Positions 23,389-38,675 are shown, counted from the stretch's first letter. The stretch: DNA of 64,000 bases from Phaeoceros laevis (GCA_049999765.1 JBNGIQ010009481.1:187350-251349), one strand, 5' to 3'. The notes: a model not told the origin generated them from the letters alone. Made by a program: numbers and translations.

Positions 23389-26300
23389 CTAAGCACTTTC
23401 AAATTGTAAAATCATCTCCCTCAAACATGCACGGAACTCAGAGGTTAAGTGCGCCCCTTGCATGAACTCTGCACTACCCCATTCTATAAAGCTTTTCATT
23501 TGTCTGAGGAATGGATCTGGAGCATTCTGCAAGATCTTCCCTAACAAACAGATCTCTCCTTGTAGCTTCGCTGTTACATCCGTAAAATGAGGTGACAGTG
23601 TCTGAGCATTCTGATGTCCCGCCAAGAAAACAGACAGAGTATGAATCCCATCCCAGATGGACCGTAGGAAACGCGGTAGCACCAGTTGTAACATATTACA
23701 GCCACACGTGAAATAAACCCCAGCAACTCTTGGACCTGCAATTAGGAACTGGATGTATTAGATGGGAATTGAAGAAGATTTGGGCAAGATGAAGATTTGC
23801 AAAAACTCAGAGCATATAGCGCAAACATTACCTTGGTGGTCTAGCATTGGTCGACGGAATGTAAGTCGATTATCAGCGAGTGCACACTCTGTGTGATAAG
23901 CCCATTGACACTTACTGCAGTCCACCCGACCACCCATCGATTCATGGCCATCCATAATTCTCTAAATGCCAGGACAGACAGGACTGTTACACTTGAAAGT
24001 GTACAAGTTAAGCCACGTCAACAGCAACCAGGCCGGTCAACCTATTCCTTACATTCCAAGATTCAAAACGAAAAGACTAAGTCCTTACCTTGCACCCAAT
24101 GCAGCCTCTAGGCCAGGCTACTTGCCTACTCTCAACATGTACACTCGTACCAACCACACAAGGTGCATTTCCAGCCACATGGGTGCTGACCAAACCATGC
24201 AGCTGTTGACAATTTGAGGTTCCCAGTAGTCCATCTTGCAAAGGTTGGGGCAGAATCTGCCAGCAATGCATTTGGTTCCTATTCTGCATGGGAAGTGCAT
24301 GTGGTGCCAACATACCACCAAGGACAGGCCTTGTAGGCATTGATGCTGCAGGGGATACTGGCATAGACTGTGTTGAATGCAGCAGAGGCTGCAAAGCCCG
24401 TACACTTTGACCCTGCCTTGGAAGAACTGCTCCTACTGGACTACATGGGACACCTTGAGCAGCAGCAGCAGATGTTGCCAAATTGTTCTCCACAGTATTT
24501 GTTAGGGCTCCAGCTGGCCTGCTTGAATTCCAACTGGTATGCTGCACGGCAGGTCCCTGTCGCATCGAGCCTGGCAACCTGGGAAGCTCTGCAAAAGTTA
24601 TGTTCTCGATCTTTGGCATTAGCAGAGCCTTCCTTGTGTTAGAAACCTGTTTGCTCTGCTTGTCCATGCAATCATGATTTACAGGCAGGCGACACTTGGA
24701 GAACAGGTCATCAACCTGCTCTTCGCAGTGCTTAGCCACCTGTGCAAGTAGAGGTTAGCTCGTTCGAGATCAACTCAAAACGATCTGGAGTACACCCCTT
24801 TCTCACTCTTGCTTGACCCATACAAATCTGACGAGCAAACCTGTTCTGAACCGTCTGTTGATCTTCTGCCGAGCCTGTCTCCTGTTGATGTCACAGGTGA
24901 CAAGTTCTTCATGGTGACAACTTCTTTGGGCTGATCCAACTTGCTCACAACCTGCATACAATAGGGCCTGTTAGGCCACATATTTTCCTAGGAGCCATGA
25001 AGGATCTTTTCTGAGATGGCTTGAAGGCTCCCACCAGAAGAGAACTCAAACCTCAGGAGTCTTCTCATTTTTGTCAAGGTGATCTGAAGCTGGAGTAATT
25101 TGTGCACCATTGCAATTCGTTTTTGCATCTGTATCGGTGTGAGCATCAACAGAAAGACCATCACTCTGCAGGAGAGCTTCAACAGACAGACCATCACTCT
25201 GCAGGAGAGCTTTCACTGCATCTCTAGCTGCATTGGCCGCCTCCAAACTTCTGCAGTACCCTAGGTAATACTCGTGGTCACCCTGCCTATCGTGATTCAC
25301 ACAAATCACCTGCCAGGCACTTTTATCTTGCTCGACCTGAACTGTCACGCCCCGAGTACTTTGTTTGTCACAATTAGGTAGGACCCTATCTCTATACAGA
25401 GAGGTAGCCAGCACAGTGGCTGCTTCGATTTGTTGTTCACCTTCAGTGCCCCTTACATTGCATACCTCTTCCGTGTCAGGAGCCACTTTGCATTGTTGTA
25501 GGCCCAGGTTGTTGATCTCCTTTGTGCAGCTTGTCGAAGTCCTGGTACCATCCAAAACACCCACATTGTTGACCACCTTCGTGTCCTCCAATAGGCAGGT
25601 TGATGCCTCAGCATTTGTCATGCTTGTAACCTCCACTCTGAGAGTAGGCTTGACGGATCCAACTGTATCAGCATCCATTTTACACTGCTGCAAGCCATCA
25701 CTGCCGCTAGTGTTGAGGACCTCCTTTAAGGGACTTGTCGTCAGGTGAACAGTGGAAGGCACATTTTTGACCTCGTGGGGATCCATAGTCTTGCTAGCTT
25801 CACTGACGATACTTGCACCTGTGCTTTCCCCGTTATGACGTGAAGAAGCTCCCGATGACTGAGTGGCTGCCTTCAAGTTTCGTCTCAAGCCTTCTAATTC
25901 CGTCCCTATGGTGCCCAGAAGATACCGCTCTGATACTAAGCGCACGTCTTCACCTTCACCTTCGGATTCCAAGTAGGACTGCAGACTCTCTTCCAAGGCA
26001 CTGTCATCAGTTCGCGTGTTTGCTGCACCTGAGCCAGTACTTGATTTCTCTGGTGTCTCAGGACGTGGTCGAAGTGAGTCATTCCCCACAACCAAAGGCT
26101 GCCACTGCAACTCCCCCATCCTTCTCGGTAAATCCTTCTCAGAGCTGAGGCTGGGCCTCGTATTTCCAGTCGGCGCAACAGAATCACTGCTTTTCTGGAA
26201 CTTCTTTGTCCACAGGTTGGATGGCCTCTTTGCTCTGGAAACCACACCTCCAGCCAGAGTGTTCTTGTACAATTTAGCTTGGTCTGGTCTGGTACGTTTC

Positions 26301-26997
26301 CTGGACACTCCGGAACCACAAGATGGTTCTGGCTCCTCACCCATGCTGGTGTCAGATACCAGCACCTCAGGCAAGTTGAGAAAAGTAACCCGTCGGGGGT
26401 CTGCAGTCCACCCGCCTGCCTCAGTCCAACTGAAAGCGGGACGGAGAAGGCGTGGGTTGGCAAAATAGCGGTCCCCTTCGCGCCTTTCGCCCTTAGGTGG
26501 CCAGTGTTGTTGCACCTCCACAAATCCGTCCTCCTCGCGGATTCCCTGGACTTTGACCTTCCACCATACGTCGTTTTCCAGCCACTCAACGCGCTCTCTC
26601 CGCTCCCAGGGTCTCTCACTCACAATTGCCACAATTGTAGAACCAGAAATTTGGTCGACCTCTTCTCTGGAGACAATCCTAGGCGGCAATGGTCTGACCA
26701 TCAAAAATGTTCCTTTCCTCGGGTGCTTTGGAATGCTTTGGAGCACTTGCATCCATTCAAACTCTGCAGCAGCACCAACGCTCTCAGAAGATGGGCAACT
26801 GTTCAGCAGGATGACACTGTCAAAAGAACACCTGACACACCTTGCCCAGGGAAATCGCTGTACTCTATGTACAGCGAAAGACGATTCTTCCGTGCGTACT
26901 TCAGGTCATGGATCTTACACCTGAAGTAGCCGCCTCTATAGCCTTCCATATGTGAAAGAATTTCCACATCCTGACCGATCTTCAGGCTTGCGCGCAT
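23389..26997 (-). CDS. Agenet-domain protein with C-terminal zinc-finger-like module
   Basis: Six exons (26841-26997, 25052-26763, 24841-24951, 24089-24739, 23832-23961, 23389-23735) join in phase to 1035 residues. The N-terminus has an Agenet/Tudor unit (IGQDVEILSHMEGYRGGYF, then FRCKI). A second unit holds ERVEWLENDVWWKVKV and the VEVQQHWPP region. Such pairs read methylated histone or protein tails. The middle is Ser/Thr-rich and includes a near-perfect repeat of an 11-residue LLQSDGLSVEA unit. The C-terminal part is Pro/Gln-rich. It then has CIGC, CSKC-x4-YHTEC and CGC ligands, like a divergent PHD finger. The GTTTGA donor of exon 2 is atypical. It is likely a nuclear chromatin reader, by inference. 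Confidence 0.78.
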
Positions 26998-27698
26998 TTT
27001 TTCAATGGACAGGACTCCTCTGTGAATGCGCTAGGAGGACCTTCAAACGGAAGAAGAAGTCCCCGACCAGCACTCGACAAGGAACGACAAACAAGGCTCA
27101 GAAGGTGGACGGCGGCATGTTCGAGAAGAAGACATTCTGCATGTCTTCTATGTCTTCTATCCGCATCTCCCCTGCCCTCTCCTTCGGACCTTGTCCTTAC
27201 TGCCTGGCGGTGGTCACGCGCGGGAAATTGTGTCACATCACGCCCGAGGTCGGGATCGCTCCAGGAGAGAGTATAGCCGTGGTCATGCTGGCAGGCACGG
27301 GAGTTACGCCCCATTCAACAACAGTACCGATCCGCTGGGTACGGCGCCAGACATCCAGTTCTCCTTGTTGTCGTGTACACTGTACACCGTATTGTAGTCT
27401 ACTACGTAGTTTGAACTCATATATGCGGCACCAAGTTCGAAGTTCAAACTGATGTGGAAAACTGGATCAGAAGGTTACTGTATGCCTACAATCCGAGGGG
27501 TGACCGATTCTGCCGCCTCAACCCGCGTTTGAACTTTGAATGCCTTGCCGTCCCTGTTCACCGCCGGAGCTGACCGAATCAGTACCTCGGGGGTGTTCTG
27601 AGCGGATGACTGAGTGCGCATTTTGGATGTTACCTTGGAACTGAAGTCCAACTGGTCAGGCGAGCTTGGAGCCTGGTGGTTTCAGGCAAGAAGGTCGC

Positions 27699-30600
27699 AT
27701 GCCTCAATCTTTGGCGCAGGGCAGAGGGTCGGCCTTTTTGGTGCCCATCAATGGTCCTGCTTTGGTGAGTGCACGGGAGTACCAATGGCTTATAGGGTTT
27801 ACGGTGAATTCTTGAATCTTAATGAACCCGATGCTGTATGCCAGGCTCTGAGGTATGGGGAGACGTGGATAGGTCGGGGTTCGTTCCATCTTTCACCCGC
27901 AGCTGAAGTGCTGTGCAGCAGGAAACAGGCGTCCATTCAGTTTGGGATTTCCGGATTGAAGATCGAATGCCATGGGTTGAACCCTCTTTACTTTGTCACT
28001 TGCCAGCATGCTAATTTCTATGGAACGCAGGTAACAGTGTTGTCCTTTGTCCTCCCTGCACCGTTGTCTTTGCGTTGGTTCTTCTTTTGTAACTGCTGCT
28101 GAGAACATGTACAGAATTGCAGGAAGCGCAATCACTCTTCAAATTATGCAGGGGCGAGAGCACCATACTTTCGAATGGTGACCGGTTCTATCTTATCAGT
28201 AAAGAGACCCTTCTCAAAGTAGTCGTAGAGCCTTCTAATGACTCCCACAATCAGCTGGGGCCTCAGGGCTTCCCTTTCTTGAGTAACGCTTCTGCTCCTT
28301 GTGGTAGTGATGGTGACATCTATGCTGAAAGTTTCTTAAAAGCACCAATCGCATGTTCTGCATTTTGCTGAGTACCTGTTTGGACTGTGTTGTGTTCTTC
28401 CAGGTCCGATGAGGGCCCCTTCTGCTGCCGACCCTGAAGAAGGTCAACCCATTTCAGGATCTGGCACAATTCAAAGGCCACTAGGTGACTTCACGAAGGA
28501 TATGCAGTCAGTGATTGCTACTGTTACCGGCTATGAGGGATTGGAAAGAACTACACTTATAAAGCTCATCAATAAGACAGGTGCTGCCTTTACAGGCAAG
28601 TGGACACCTGGACACACACATCTGGTAAGCTGTAAGCATCAAATGATTGCGACCACATTGAGGTCTACCATGTTCAGCAAGTGTGGTGACCTGTCCTGTA
28701 AGGCAGCAATTTTTTTGTACAGCATTTGCGTTTGATCTTATCATATGGCAGGATGTGGGCATATTGCAAATATGGCATATTGTGGTCTGCTGTAGGTGTG
28801 TTGGAGATTTGCTGGGCCAAAATATGAGATGGCTAAGAGATCTGGAAAGACCGTCCTTCTCAATCATCGCTGGTTTGAGGATTGTCTGAGTGCAAACTGT
28901 AGACTACCAGAGGAGCCATATACTCGTCAAAGGTTAGTGACTCTTCAGCCTTGTTTTGTTAAGAAAAGTTCATGCTCTCGCTCAAAATGATATGCATTTC
29001 GCTGTGCAGTGGTGAGGAGGCCGGACCTCTACTGTGGAAGGATACTGTTGACGAACGTTGTGTTCCACATCCCAGAGAAAGTCCTCAGCAACTAGGTATT
29101 GAGGCTAACACAAAAGGCCTGGACGCGTGTTTCAGTGACGCTTTGCGTTCTACATTGTGGACATCAACCTCTCTAAAAGTTGATGCTGTTTTCTTTTGAC
29201 CTGTCCCTTACAGAATATGACCATAAAGGTAAACAAATCATCAACATCACCGAGGAGTCTGGACCCTCTCGGCAGCCATTGAGTTCTACTAACGCCTTGG
29301 GTGAAGCCTCTGGCCATATAGCAGAGTGCAGTACTCAAGTGCGTAGAAAACGAAGGAAAGAGAATGCAAGCTCGTCTAGACATAGCTTGACAGAACAAGA
29401 TGTTGGTACATCACCCATCGCTTCGGATGGTCTACGAGTGGGCCAAGCAAGGTCACCAAGGAACAAATCTCGTCGGCTTGTCAGAAAGATGAATTCCTTT
29501 GATCAGCAATTGAGCAATCAACGCTCCATTGCTGGTATCCAGGGACTGGCAGAGGATGATGCAGCAGAAAGGACAGATTTAGCGGGGTCTGTGATTGATC
29601 TGTGCACGCCACCACAGCCGTCATCCAATCTTGATATATCTGGGACTCCTGTTCTCCAACAGGAAGGAAATCAGGGAGTTACTGGTAGTCCTGAGTTCAG
29701 GACTGGCGCTGAGACAGCGAATCATACATGTGATTCCAACTTGCTTATGGAAGTACCAGGGAAAACCCCAGGTGTCAAGCAACCAGGGACAGGAAGCCCA
29801 GAAGCTGAGCTTGCTTGTGTCATTTGCTACACTGACAGGAAGTTAGAGAAAGAAGCAGTACTGGACTGTGGCCATTCGTTTTGCTTTCCTTGTATCCACA
29901 AATGGTCGCTTGAAGCGGTATGTGGTCCCTCATCCTCTCTGGCACACCAGTGAAGACGATTACTGTGTTTATCAGGACAGAACATTTGTTGTGTACCGTG
30001 CTTCACATCTGACTCTTGTTTGGTTGCAGAAATCAAATGACCCAGTCTGCCCTCTTTGCAAGGCCCCCTTCCGTAGGATTGTAAGGAGGAATCGGACCAG
30101 TCCTAAAAATGATGGCAATGAGCAAGCTAATCCCGAAAATGAAGAGTTCTTTGTCGGTGTAGAGCCGAAGAATCAAGGGGCCCCTACCGCAAGAGTGAGA
30201 TCCTACACCTCCGCTATCCAGTCTAATTAGTCTGAAACCAACCGAACAATGGTTGACAAAGCCCATCTGATGGCTGTATAGTTCAGCTTTTCTAACATGT
30301 CTTAAGGACACCTTACTCATCATGTGAAGTTGTATTTTGCAGGAGTGGGCATGCATCAGCTGTCACAGTCCGGACAGCCAGGATCTATTCTGCGTTTGCA
30401 GTGGCTGCTCGGCCAGAGCAATCCATATCTTTTGCATTGATCCTCCAGGAACGAGTGTGCACGACAACTGGTCATGCCCTCGTTGTATCATGCACCGCCA
30501 CAGGTGAAAGTTATTATATTCCTGTCAAAGTCAACTTTAAAAGTCCACATGTAGGTTTGAATGACCATTGTTGGCCATCCTGTAGGGCTCAAAGTATTGG

Positions 30601-30880
30601 TGATTGGCGGAGGATCCTGCCTGGCAACGATGCTCGTGAACCTGGAAATTGGTACATCTCGAGACTGGATGGCCAGCCTATTAGCCGAGCAATTAGGTCC
30701 ATAAACCTGGAAGACATGGAGTCCGGAAGACTGTCGAATGGATCTATTGGCCATTCTAGTATGAACCGTCCTAGAGCAGACAGGCACCAGAGCACTTCAG
30801 TTGTGCATTCTAGGCATAGCAGAAGGCCAAGGCAGCAAAGAATGTCAAGCTTCTTACTCAGGCGGTCAGACCAACTCTAA
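27699..30880 (+). CDS. FHA-BRCT-RING-PHD protein, putative DNA-damage E3 ubiquitin ligase
   Basis: Ten exons join in phase to 733 residues: 27699-27764, 27845-28030, 28123-28303, 28404-28624, 28796-28932, 29010-29095, 29214-29917, 30030-30194, 30343-30503 and 30586-30880. Residues ~9-117 look like a PNKP/aprataxin-type FHA domain (IGRG at 31-34, CSRKQ at 46-50, GLNP at 66-69). Residues ~178-262 are a BRCT domain with the conserved RWFEDC. A C3HC4 RING lies at C494-C537 (CVIC, CGHSFC, CPLC). A C4HC3 PHD finger lies at C586-C630 (CISC, CSGC, IHIFC, CPRC). The tail is Arg/Ser-rich. The BRCT plus RING core resembles Arabidopsis At1g67180. If intron 8 is retained, translation stops at 30230 without the PHD. 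It is head-to-head with the Agenet gene. Confidence 0.82.
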
Positions 30881-32228
30881 TATTGCCCTTACAGAGTAAG
30901 TTGGGATCTGGGATGGATGGATTTGCAGCACCTCGTTTCATCACTCAATTTCTGGACAAGCACAAATACCGAGGAGAGCTGGATCTCTACAACATGAAAA
31001 CAAGTGGCTGGAAGCCTCACTCATGACCGGGAGCAGAGCAGATACTCCAAAATCGAGTACTTGCCGGCGTACCGTAATGGGCAGCCTGGAGGATGCACAG
31101 CGCGGGGCCAAAATATCAGACCGACTTGTTAGTACGGGCTTGATCATTTTCCAGGGACTAGCACATAACGAGTGCTTGTAGAAGAACTAGCCCTCTGGAG
31201 ATGATGGATACGTAGGGTGTGCGCTTGGCAACAGCTTTCCACCTCCACGATTTCCACAAGGTAAATTGCAAAAGGTGTGGGTAAGTACTAGCTTTATCTT
31301 ATTCTTATGCGTACTAATTTATGCCTATTCGGTCGGCTGGGGGCCTCCGGAGGGATATGAAGAAGTTTATTTCTGGTGTTTGGTTGGGCATGAAGAAGAA
31401 ACTTCTTTTTGATTCGAGAAGCATTGAAGGGACAATTCCACACTGCGAATCTGCTGCTCGGTTTATAGCAGCTTTCACGGATTGGACACTAAACAAACTT
31501 TCATCAATCAAGTAAACGTACAGTATGGGGAACTGACGTTGGTCGGGCCGGGCGGTACACTCCACTGCCAACGCGACACTGATGAGGAAGCGGAAACGCT
31601 CATTATGCACACAGCCTCTTGTCTGTTCTTCACCTTCGCTCGTAGTCCTCGCTGGTAGAGCCTGTGGTGGTCCATAGTGGCAGCAGAAGCCCCCCGGGAC
31701 TGAATCGGCCGCTTGATGACTGCATCCGCGTGTCCTCCACTGTAATTTGAGCTTTCAAGATTCCATATGCATCCTGGCAGTGCGTGCTATTGAAGCAGTT
31801 ATTTGTTATGTTCCACCACGCGTTCGGTCCTTGATTGCGAGGGCAATTCCATACTGGTGAAGTAGGCTTCATGACGGAGTGCTTGTCGTAGTGAGGACTA
31901 CAGCACCAGCGAGGAACCTACTGATCCGAGTGGGAAGAGCAGCTTTCCACGGATGCCGCCCAAAGACGTGGAGAGCACAAATTGTTGCTGTTGAAGTCGC
32001 AAAATTCGCATGAAATTTGAGCTAACGTGGTCAAGTATGTGGGAATTTCGAGTAGCAGTGAGAAACTGTGCTGCTGCTGCTGCTGCTGCCGATCTGTGGT
32101 GAATTGATGTTGTTAGTTGGAGCCTTAGGGGATAGAGTCCCCAGGTGATGTATAGAATTCCTGCCAACCTCAAGATGCGAGACAAGGTGGAGTAATCCGG
32201 GAATCTAGCTGTAAAAGTGCGATTTCTA
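30881..32228. other. Intergenic region and probable leader of the PH-domain gene
   Basis: No gene is supported. A CTG/CTGCTG run at about 32069-32090 lies in the likely 5' leader of the downstream PH-domain gene. The small open frames here have no recognisable similarity. Confidence 0.5.
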
Positions 32229-34826
32229 ATGACGGAAAGCATGGTGGATGAGGTGGCATTGGAGGGATGCTTGATGAAGCGCAGTGATACGCTGAAGCAG
32301 TGGAGAAAGCGGTGGTTCAGGTTGCGGCCTCATAGTATGCACCTTGAGTATCGGAAAACCGCTGGGGATTCCACAGCTCACGGCCTGATAGCTCTTCGAC
32401 ATGTCTGCGTCGGACCCCTTCCGTATGATTCTCATACCATCTCCTTTTGTCTCTGCCGGGGGTATTTTACTTTTTTGTGGAATCGCCTATGACCTTCCTC
32501 TGTACATCAACCTCAGCTTCAGGCAAATCCCGTTCTCTGGACAAAGAGCCATTCGTTACGTCCTGTGATTCTGCAAGCTAGTCTTTGTTATTTCTAGATG
32601 TAAGAGGAAGAAGCCTTGAGGAATTCCGCGCTCGTAGTTGGTGGCTTCTAGGATATATTGGCTTATTTCTTCAGTTCCAAAACGTTTGATCTAATCAACG
32701 CTATTTGTGATTTACAGGTCGCCATCAAAGCATCGTGACTGGTTCTGTTTTTGTATCCACAAGCAAGTGGTTAAACTGCTGAAAAGATTTAGGTCTCAGG
32801 TCGGCGTTGTTAAGCATTGTAATTGGCTCTCCTAGATCTGTATTTGTTGAATTCTGTATGCTTCTTGAGCTTTTGAGTCGTACAGGGTCTTTCAAGAGGT
32901 TGCCTTAACATTGGATACAGATGTTCAAGGTCCTACTTTCACATATTGGTTAGCTGCCGATGCAATGGATGTAGCGAGTTGCTGGATGGATAGGATAAAT
33001 GCTGCAGCCGCCTGTGCCACTGCTGCAGCATTAACCTGGGCTTCCCACACACCTTCAATTGACGGGGCCAGGTCTGTGTACACTTCTGTAGATGGTAGAA
33101 GTTCAGCAGGGGACTTTTCAACTAGAAGTCATACAGAACTGGGTCCCAAAATAGGGAGTAGCATGGAATGGCCCCTTGGAAAAGAGCAATGTCCTGAAGC
33201 TCCCTTCAACCTATCGAGTGGCTTTTTTCCGTGGTCTGACGAAATAGTGGACCACAGGATTGGAACCTCTGTGGTTGGCCCCTCGGGACAGGAAGAGGAG
33301 TGGGATGAAAAATTCACGCCTGTGGGAAGCCCTTCTTCAGCTCACTTTTCTGCTTCTTCTGTTCTCCATAGTACCGTACCCAGTTCAGCATCTAGCCTTG
33401 CCAGACTGGAAACTACACGTCGAGGGCCTGGTTTGAAATCTGTCCATGGACTTATGCCAACTGATTTGAACAGCCAATTCGCCAATGATAGCAACTCAAG
33501 ATGGTTTCAAGTTGGTCGCTGGTGGAGGAGTACCAATGAGGAGTCTGCTCCACCCTGGGCAAAGCAATACCAACAAATGGCAGCGTTGGTGTGAGCTCCT
33601 GACTGAAACCGTTGCAGCAATCTATAGTCATCTAAGGTGGCGAAAGCAGATCCAGCGCAGTTAATCCCTATCTAATATGTAGGCTTTACAGTTCTCTGTT
33701 GTTGTCGAGTTCAGGATGGAGATGCGTGGTTTGTTAGACACAAAGGAACAACAGCTCAGTGTTCTGCAGCAAACTGCGGCTATTGATGCTCAACAACTTG
33801 CATCCGCGAACCTGCGGTTGGAGGATGTTGCATCTAAGGTGTGTTTTCCTGTGCCAGAAATATTTGAAAGATTATTCAAGTCAGAGCATCATGCCTGTAG
33901 TCATCCTCACGTATTGACATTGCGCAACCCTGTGAAGTAGAATCCGTAATTTCTTTGCTAGACCACTCATTTTTGTCAGTAACCTAACTGGTGCTGTGCT
34001 AGAGTCAAGAAGAGCTTGAGGCTTTGCGAAGTACCATTCAGAGTCAGGGTGAGAAGTATGCCGAGGAAAAAGCTGATCTGGTACAACAATTGTCGGAGGT
34101 TAGTTCTTTTTCTCTACGTGGTAATGGGATGTCCAATGTTCTCTTGGAGTATGCAGCCGATGATATGCAAACTTAAGGAGCTATGTGTCTGATTTCAGGC
34201 AACTGCTAGCATTGAAAGATTGCAAGAACAGCTAGAAGAGGTAACCACAAAGAACTTGGCCTTCGTGAAAGGGGAAACCACATCCGCGTAATTGCACAAG
34301 GGGTGGAACTTGAGCTCAGTTGGTTTGTCGTTTCCTTTGGATTGCAGGAAAGCAAAAAGAGTTCAGAGCTGCAATCTAGAATAGAAATGGTGAGCCTTCA
34401 TGTCTTTGGTCTCGTCAACTTTAAAGTTACTAACAATGCCCATGCTTTGGGTAGGTAGGTGCGTGGTGGGGTGAAAACCACACTCGGTATGAGTGGCCAC
34501 GATCCTTGACTGCGGTATAACTAACCAAAGACCATTACATTCTTCTTTGAGGGCAGGTGACAGCAGAAGTTGCTGAACAATCAAATCGAGCTACACAAGC
34601 AGAAACTGAATATGCCCGACTTGTTTCAGTTGAAGAACGTTTCACAAAACTTGAGGTACTCCTATTCACAGGATACACAACCTAGGTGAGCTGCCGTTTA
34701 CGTGCTTCGTTATGGTTCATTGTAGGCTTATCAAAAGATTGGTTGTCGCAGAAGGAGGCATCCGATCTTCGGAAAAAACTCGACAGCAAGGAGGAGCTGT
34801 TGCTACGACCCTTTTGGGGAAAGTGA
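32229..34826 (+). CDS. PH-domain and coiled-coil protein
   Basis: Nine exons (32229-32422, 32718-32792, 32886-33590, 33715-33838, 34003-34098, 34199-34240, 34348-34389, 34557-34655, 34752-34826) join in phase to 483 residues. The N-terminus is a pleckstrin-homology fold. It opens GCLMKRSDTLKQWRKRWF and closes with the C-terminal helix YWLAADAMDVASCWMDRI, with PSKHRDWFCFCI between. PH domains bind phosphoinositides or proteins at membranes. A Ser-rich linker of about 200 residues follows, then a coiled coil built by small phase-0 exons and ending ELLLRPFWGK. Two consecutive exons are each 42 bp, exactly 14 residues. The specific role is unknown. Confidence 0.78.
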
Positions 34827-34964
34827 CGAGCACATAGACTGTATAAATGACACTTAAAACACTGTACTCATACCGGAGCATTTGCAGCTCAATATTGTCG
34901 GCAAGTGCTAGTCCACCAGAGTCACCAGACTCTACCTCCCGGGGCACGTTACTCTTCATTCCTC

Positions 34965-35064
34965 NNNNNNNNNNNNNNNNNNNNNNNNNNNNNNNNNNNN
35001 NNNNNNNNNNNNNNNNNNNNNNNNNNNNNNNNNNNNNNNNNNNNNNNNNNNNNNNNNNNNNNNN
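34965..35064. other. Assembly gap (100 N)
   Basis: One hundred undetermined bases lie between the PH-domain gene and the aspartate aminotransferase gene. The true length is unknown. Confidence 0.99.
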
Positions 35065-35598
35065 CTCCTCTCCCACGCCACTTCCTCGCATTCCGGCGCG
35101 TGATCCAGCATTCCTCTTCTTCAAGTGCTGTTTCCGGTCCGCTGCCTCAGCAATTCCCACCCTCTCTGCAGTCGCTCCAGGCACAGACGAATTCCGTACC
35201 GCTTCTGCTGCGCGTTGTGGGAGCTTAGATTGCTCCTTCAGGTTCGTCCTGTCTGCCTTCCTGTTCAGACTAGCCAGCAATTTCTAATGCGCATGTGGCT
35301 CCCGTCAGCAATGATGCCTAAGTTTTACCGAACAGTTTTTGCCTTGGAGGTCTTTTTCGCCAGATTGAGAGCATAGATTCAGAAGTTGAATGATGTAAAA
35401 TGTAGAATTAGTGTTGCAGTCTGCATCATCTGGTCAGGGATGCTGCCGAAGCAAGATTGCCGAAGTAAGCTTGCTCGACGGCAGGCCTCGAGCTCGGCCT
35501 TGCTCGCTCCTACTTCTCTCTATCTCAATGTATACAGAATATCCGTCTGTGACGTAAGCGTTGACCGGTCCATGATTCTCTGCCTACGCAGGCAGGCT

Positions 35599-38159
<2,561 letters not shown>

Positions 38160-38675
38160 GAAGTTTGGAACGTTTTTTGCCCCACAGGACATGGAAGTGT
38201 CGTAGTTAGACTATATCGTTCAAAGGGTAAAAGGCGGAAGTTCAAAACTCGGGGGCTCTTCAGTAGGGGCTTTTCCCTAGCCACCTTCTAGGCGCCCAAT
38301 TCAATGATGATACACTTTGGGAGACATAATGTTGAAATTTATTGGACACTAACATGTATCCCGGGCTGTGACATAACCAGTTCACAGAAAGCACCTCATC
38401 TGCTGCCATTGACGCCGTCGGTGGTCTACGGTTGGCACACCGGTCAGAGTCAGAAGATTCAGACAAGCCAGAGAATGTAAAGACGTGGTTGGCTTTGAAG
38501 ACTCAAGGCACGAACGGGCAGACAGAGGGTGGCCCCATGCTACAAGGATGAACCAGCTTGGAGACCAGAGTATCTGTAAAAAGTCACAAAATCCCAGAAA
38601 CGTCAGAAAATACAGGAGGCATGAGGTTACGACAATTTAGTGTTGTTAAAGTGATGTGGCCCTTTTACTTCCAAT
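38160..38675. other. Convergent 3' region
   Basis: This lies between the stops of the aminotransferase gene (+) and the EF-hand-like gene (-). It presumably holds both 3' UTRs. Nothing else is seen. Confidence 0.5.

Noticed and set aside
28409-28411. ATG at 28409 as the start of the BRCT/RING protein
   Set aside because: It follows a splice acceptor directly, and the upstream exons join in phase to give an FHA domain starting at 27699.
30030-30230. TAG at 30230 as the definite end of the RING gene
   Set aside because: An in-frame GTGAGA donor at 30195 joins in phase to an exon encoding a PHD finger, so the stop is more likely intronic or isoform-specific.
30401-30585. Start of a separate small gene at about 30.4 kb
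   Set aside because: The frame begins out of register with the PHD finger. Another register encodes a clear PHD exon and only the downstream part (30586-30880) is used, as the last exon of the FHA-BRCT-RING-PHD gene.
34737-34751. Acceptor at 34737 for the last PH-protein exon
   Set aside because: It is an AG site, but it leads to a Cys/Arg-rich frame. The AG at 34751 continues the coiled coil in phase to a stop.
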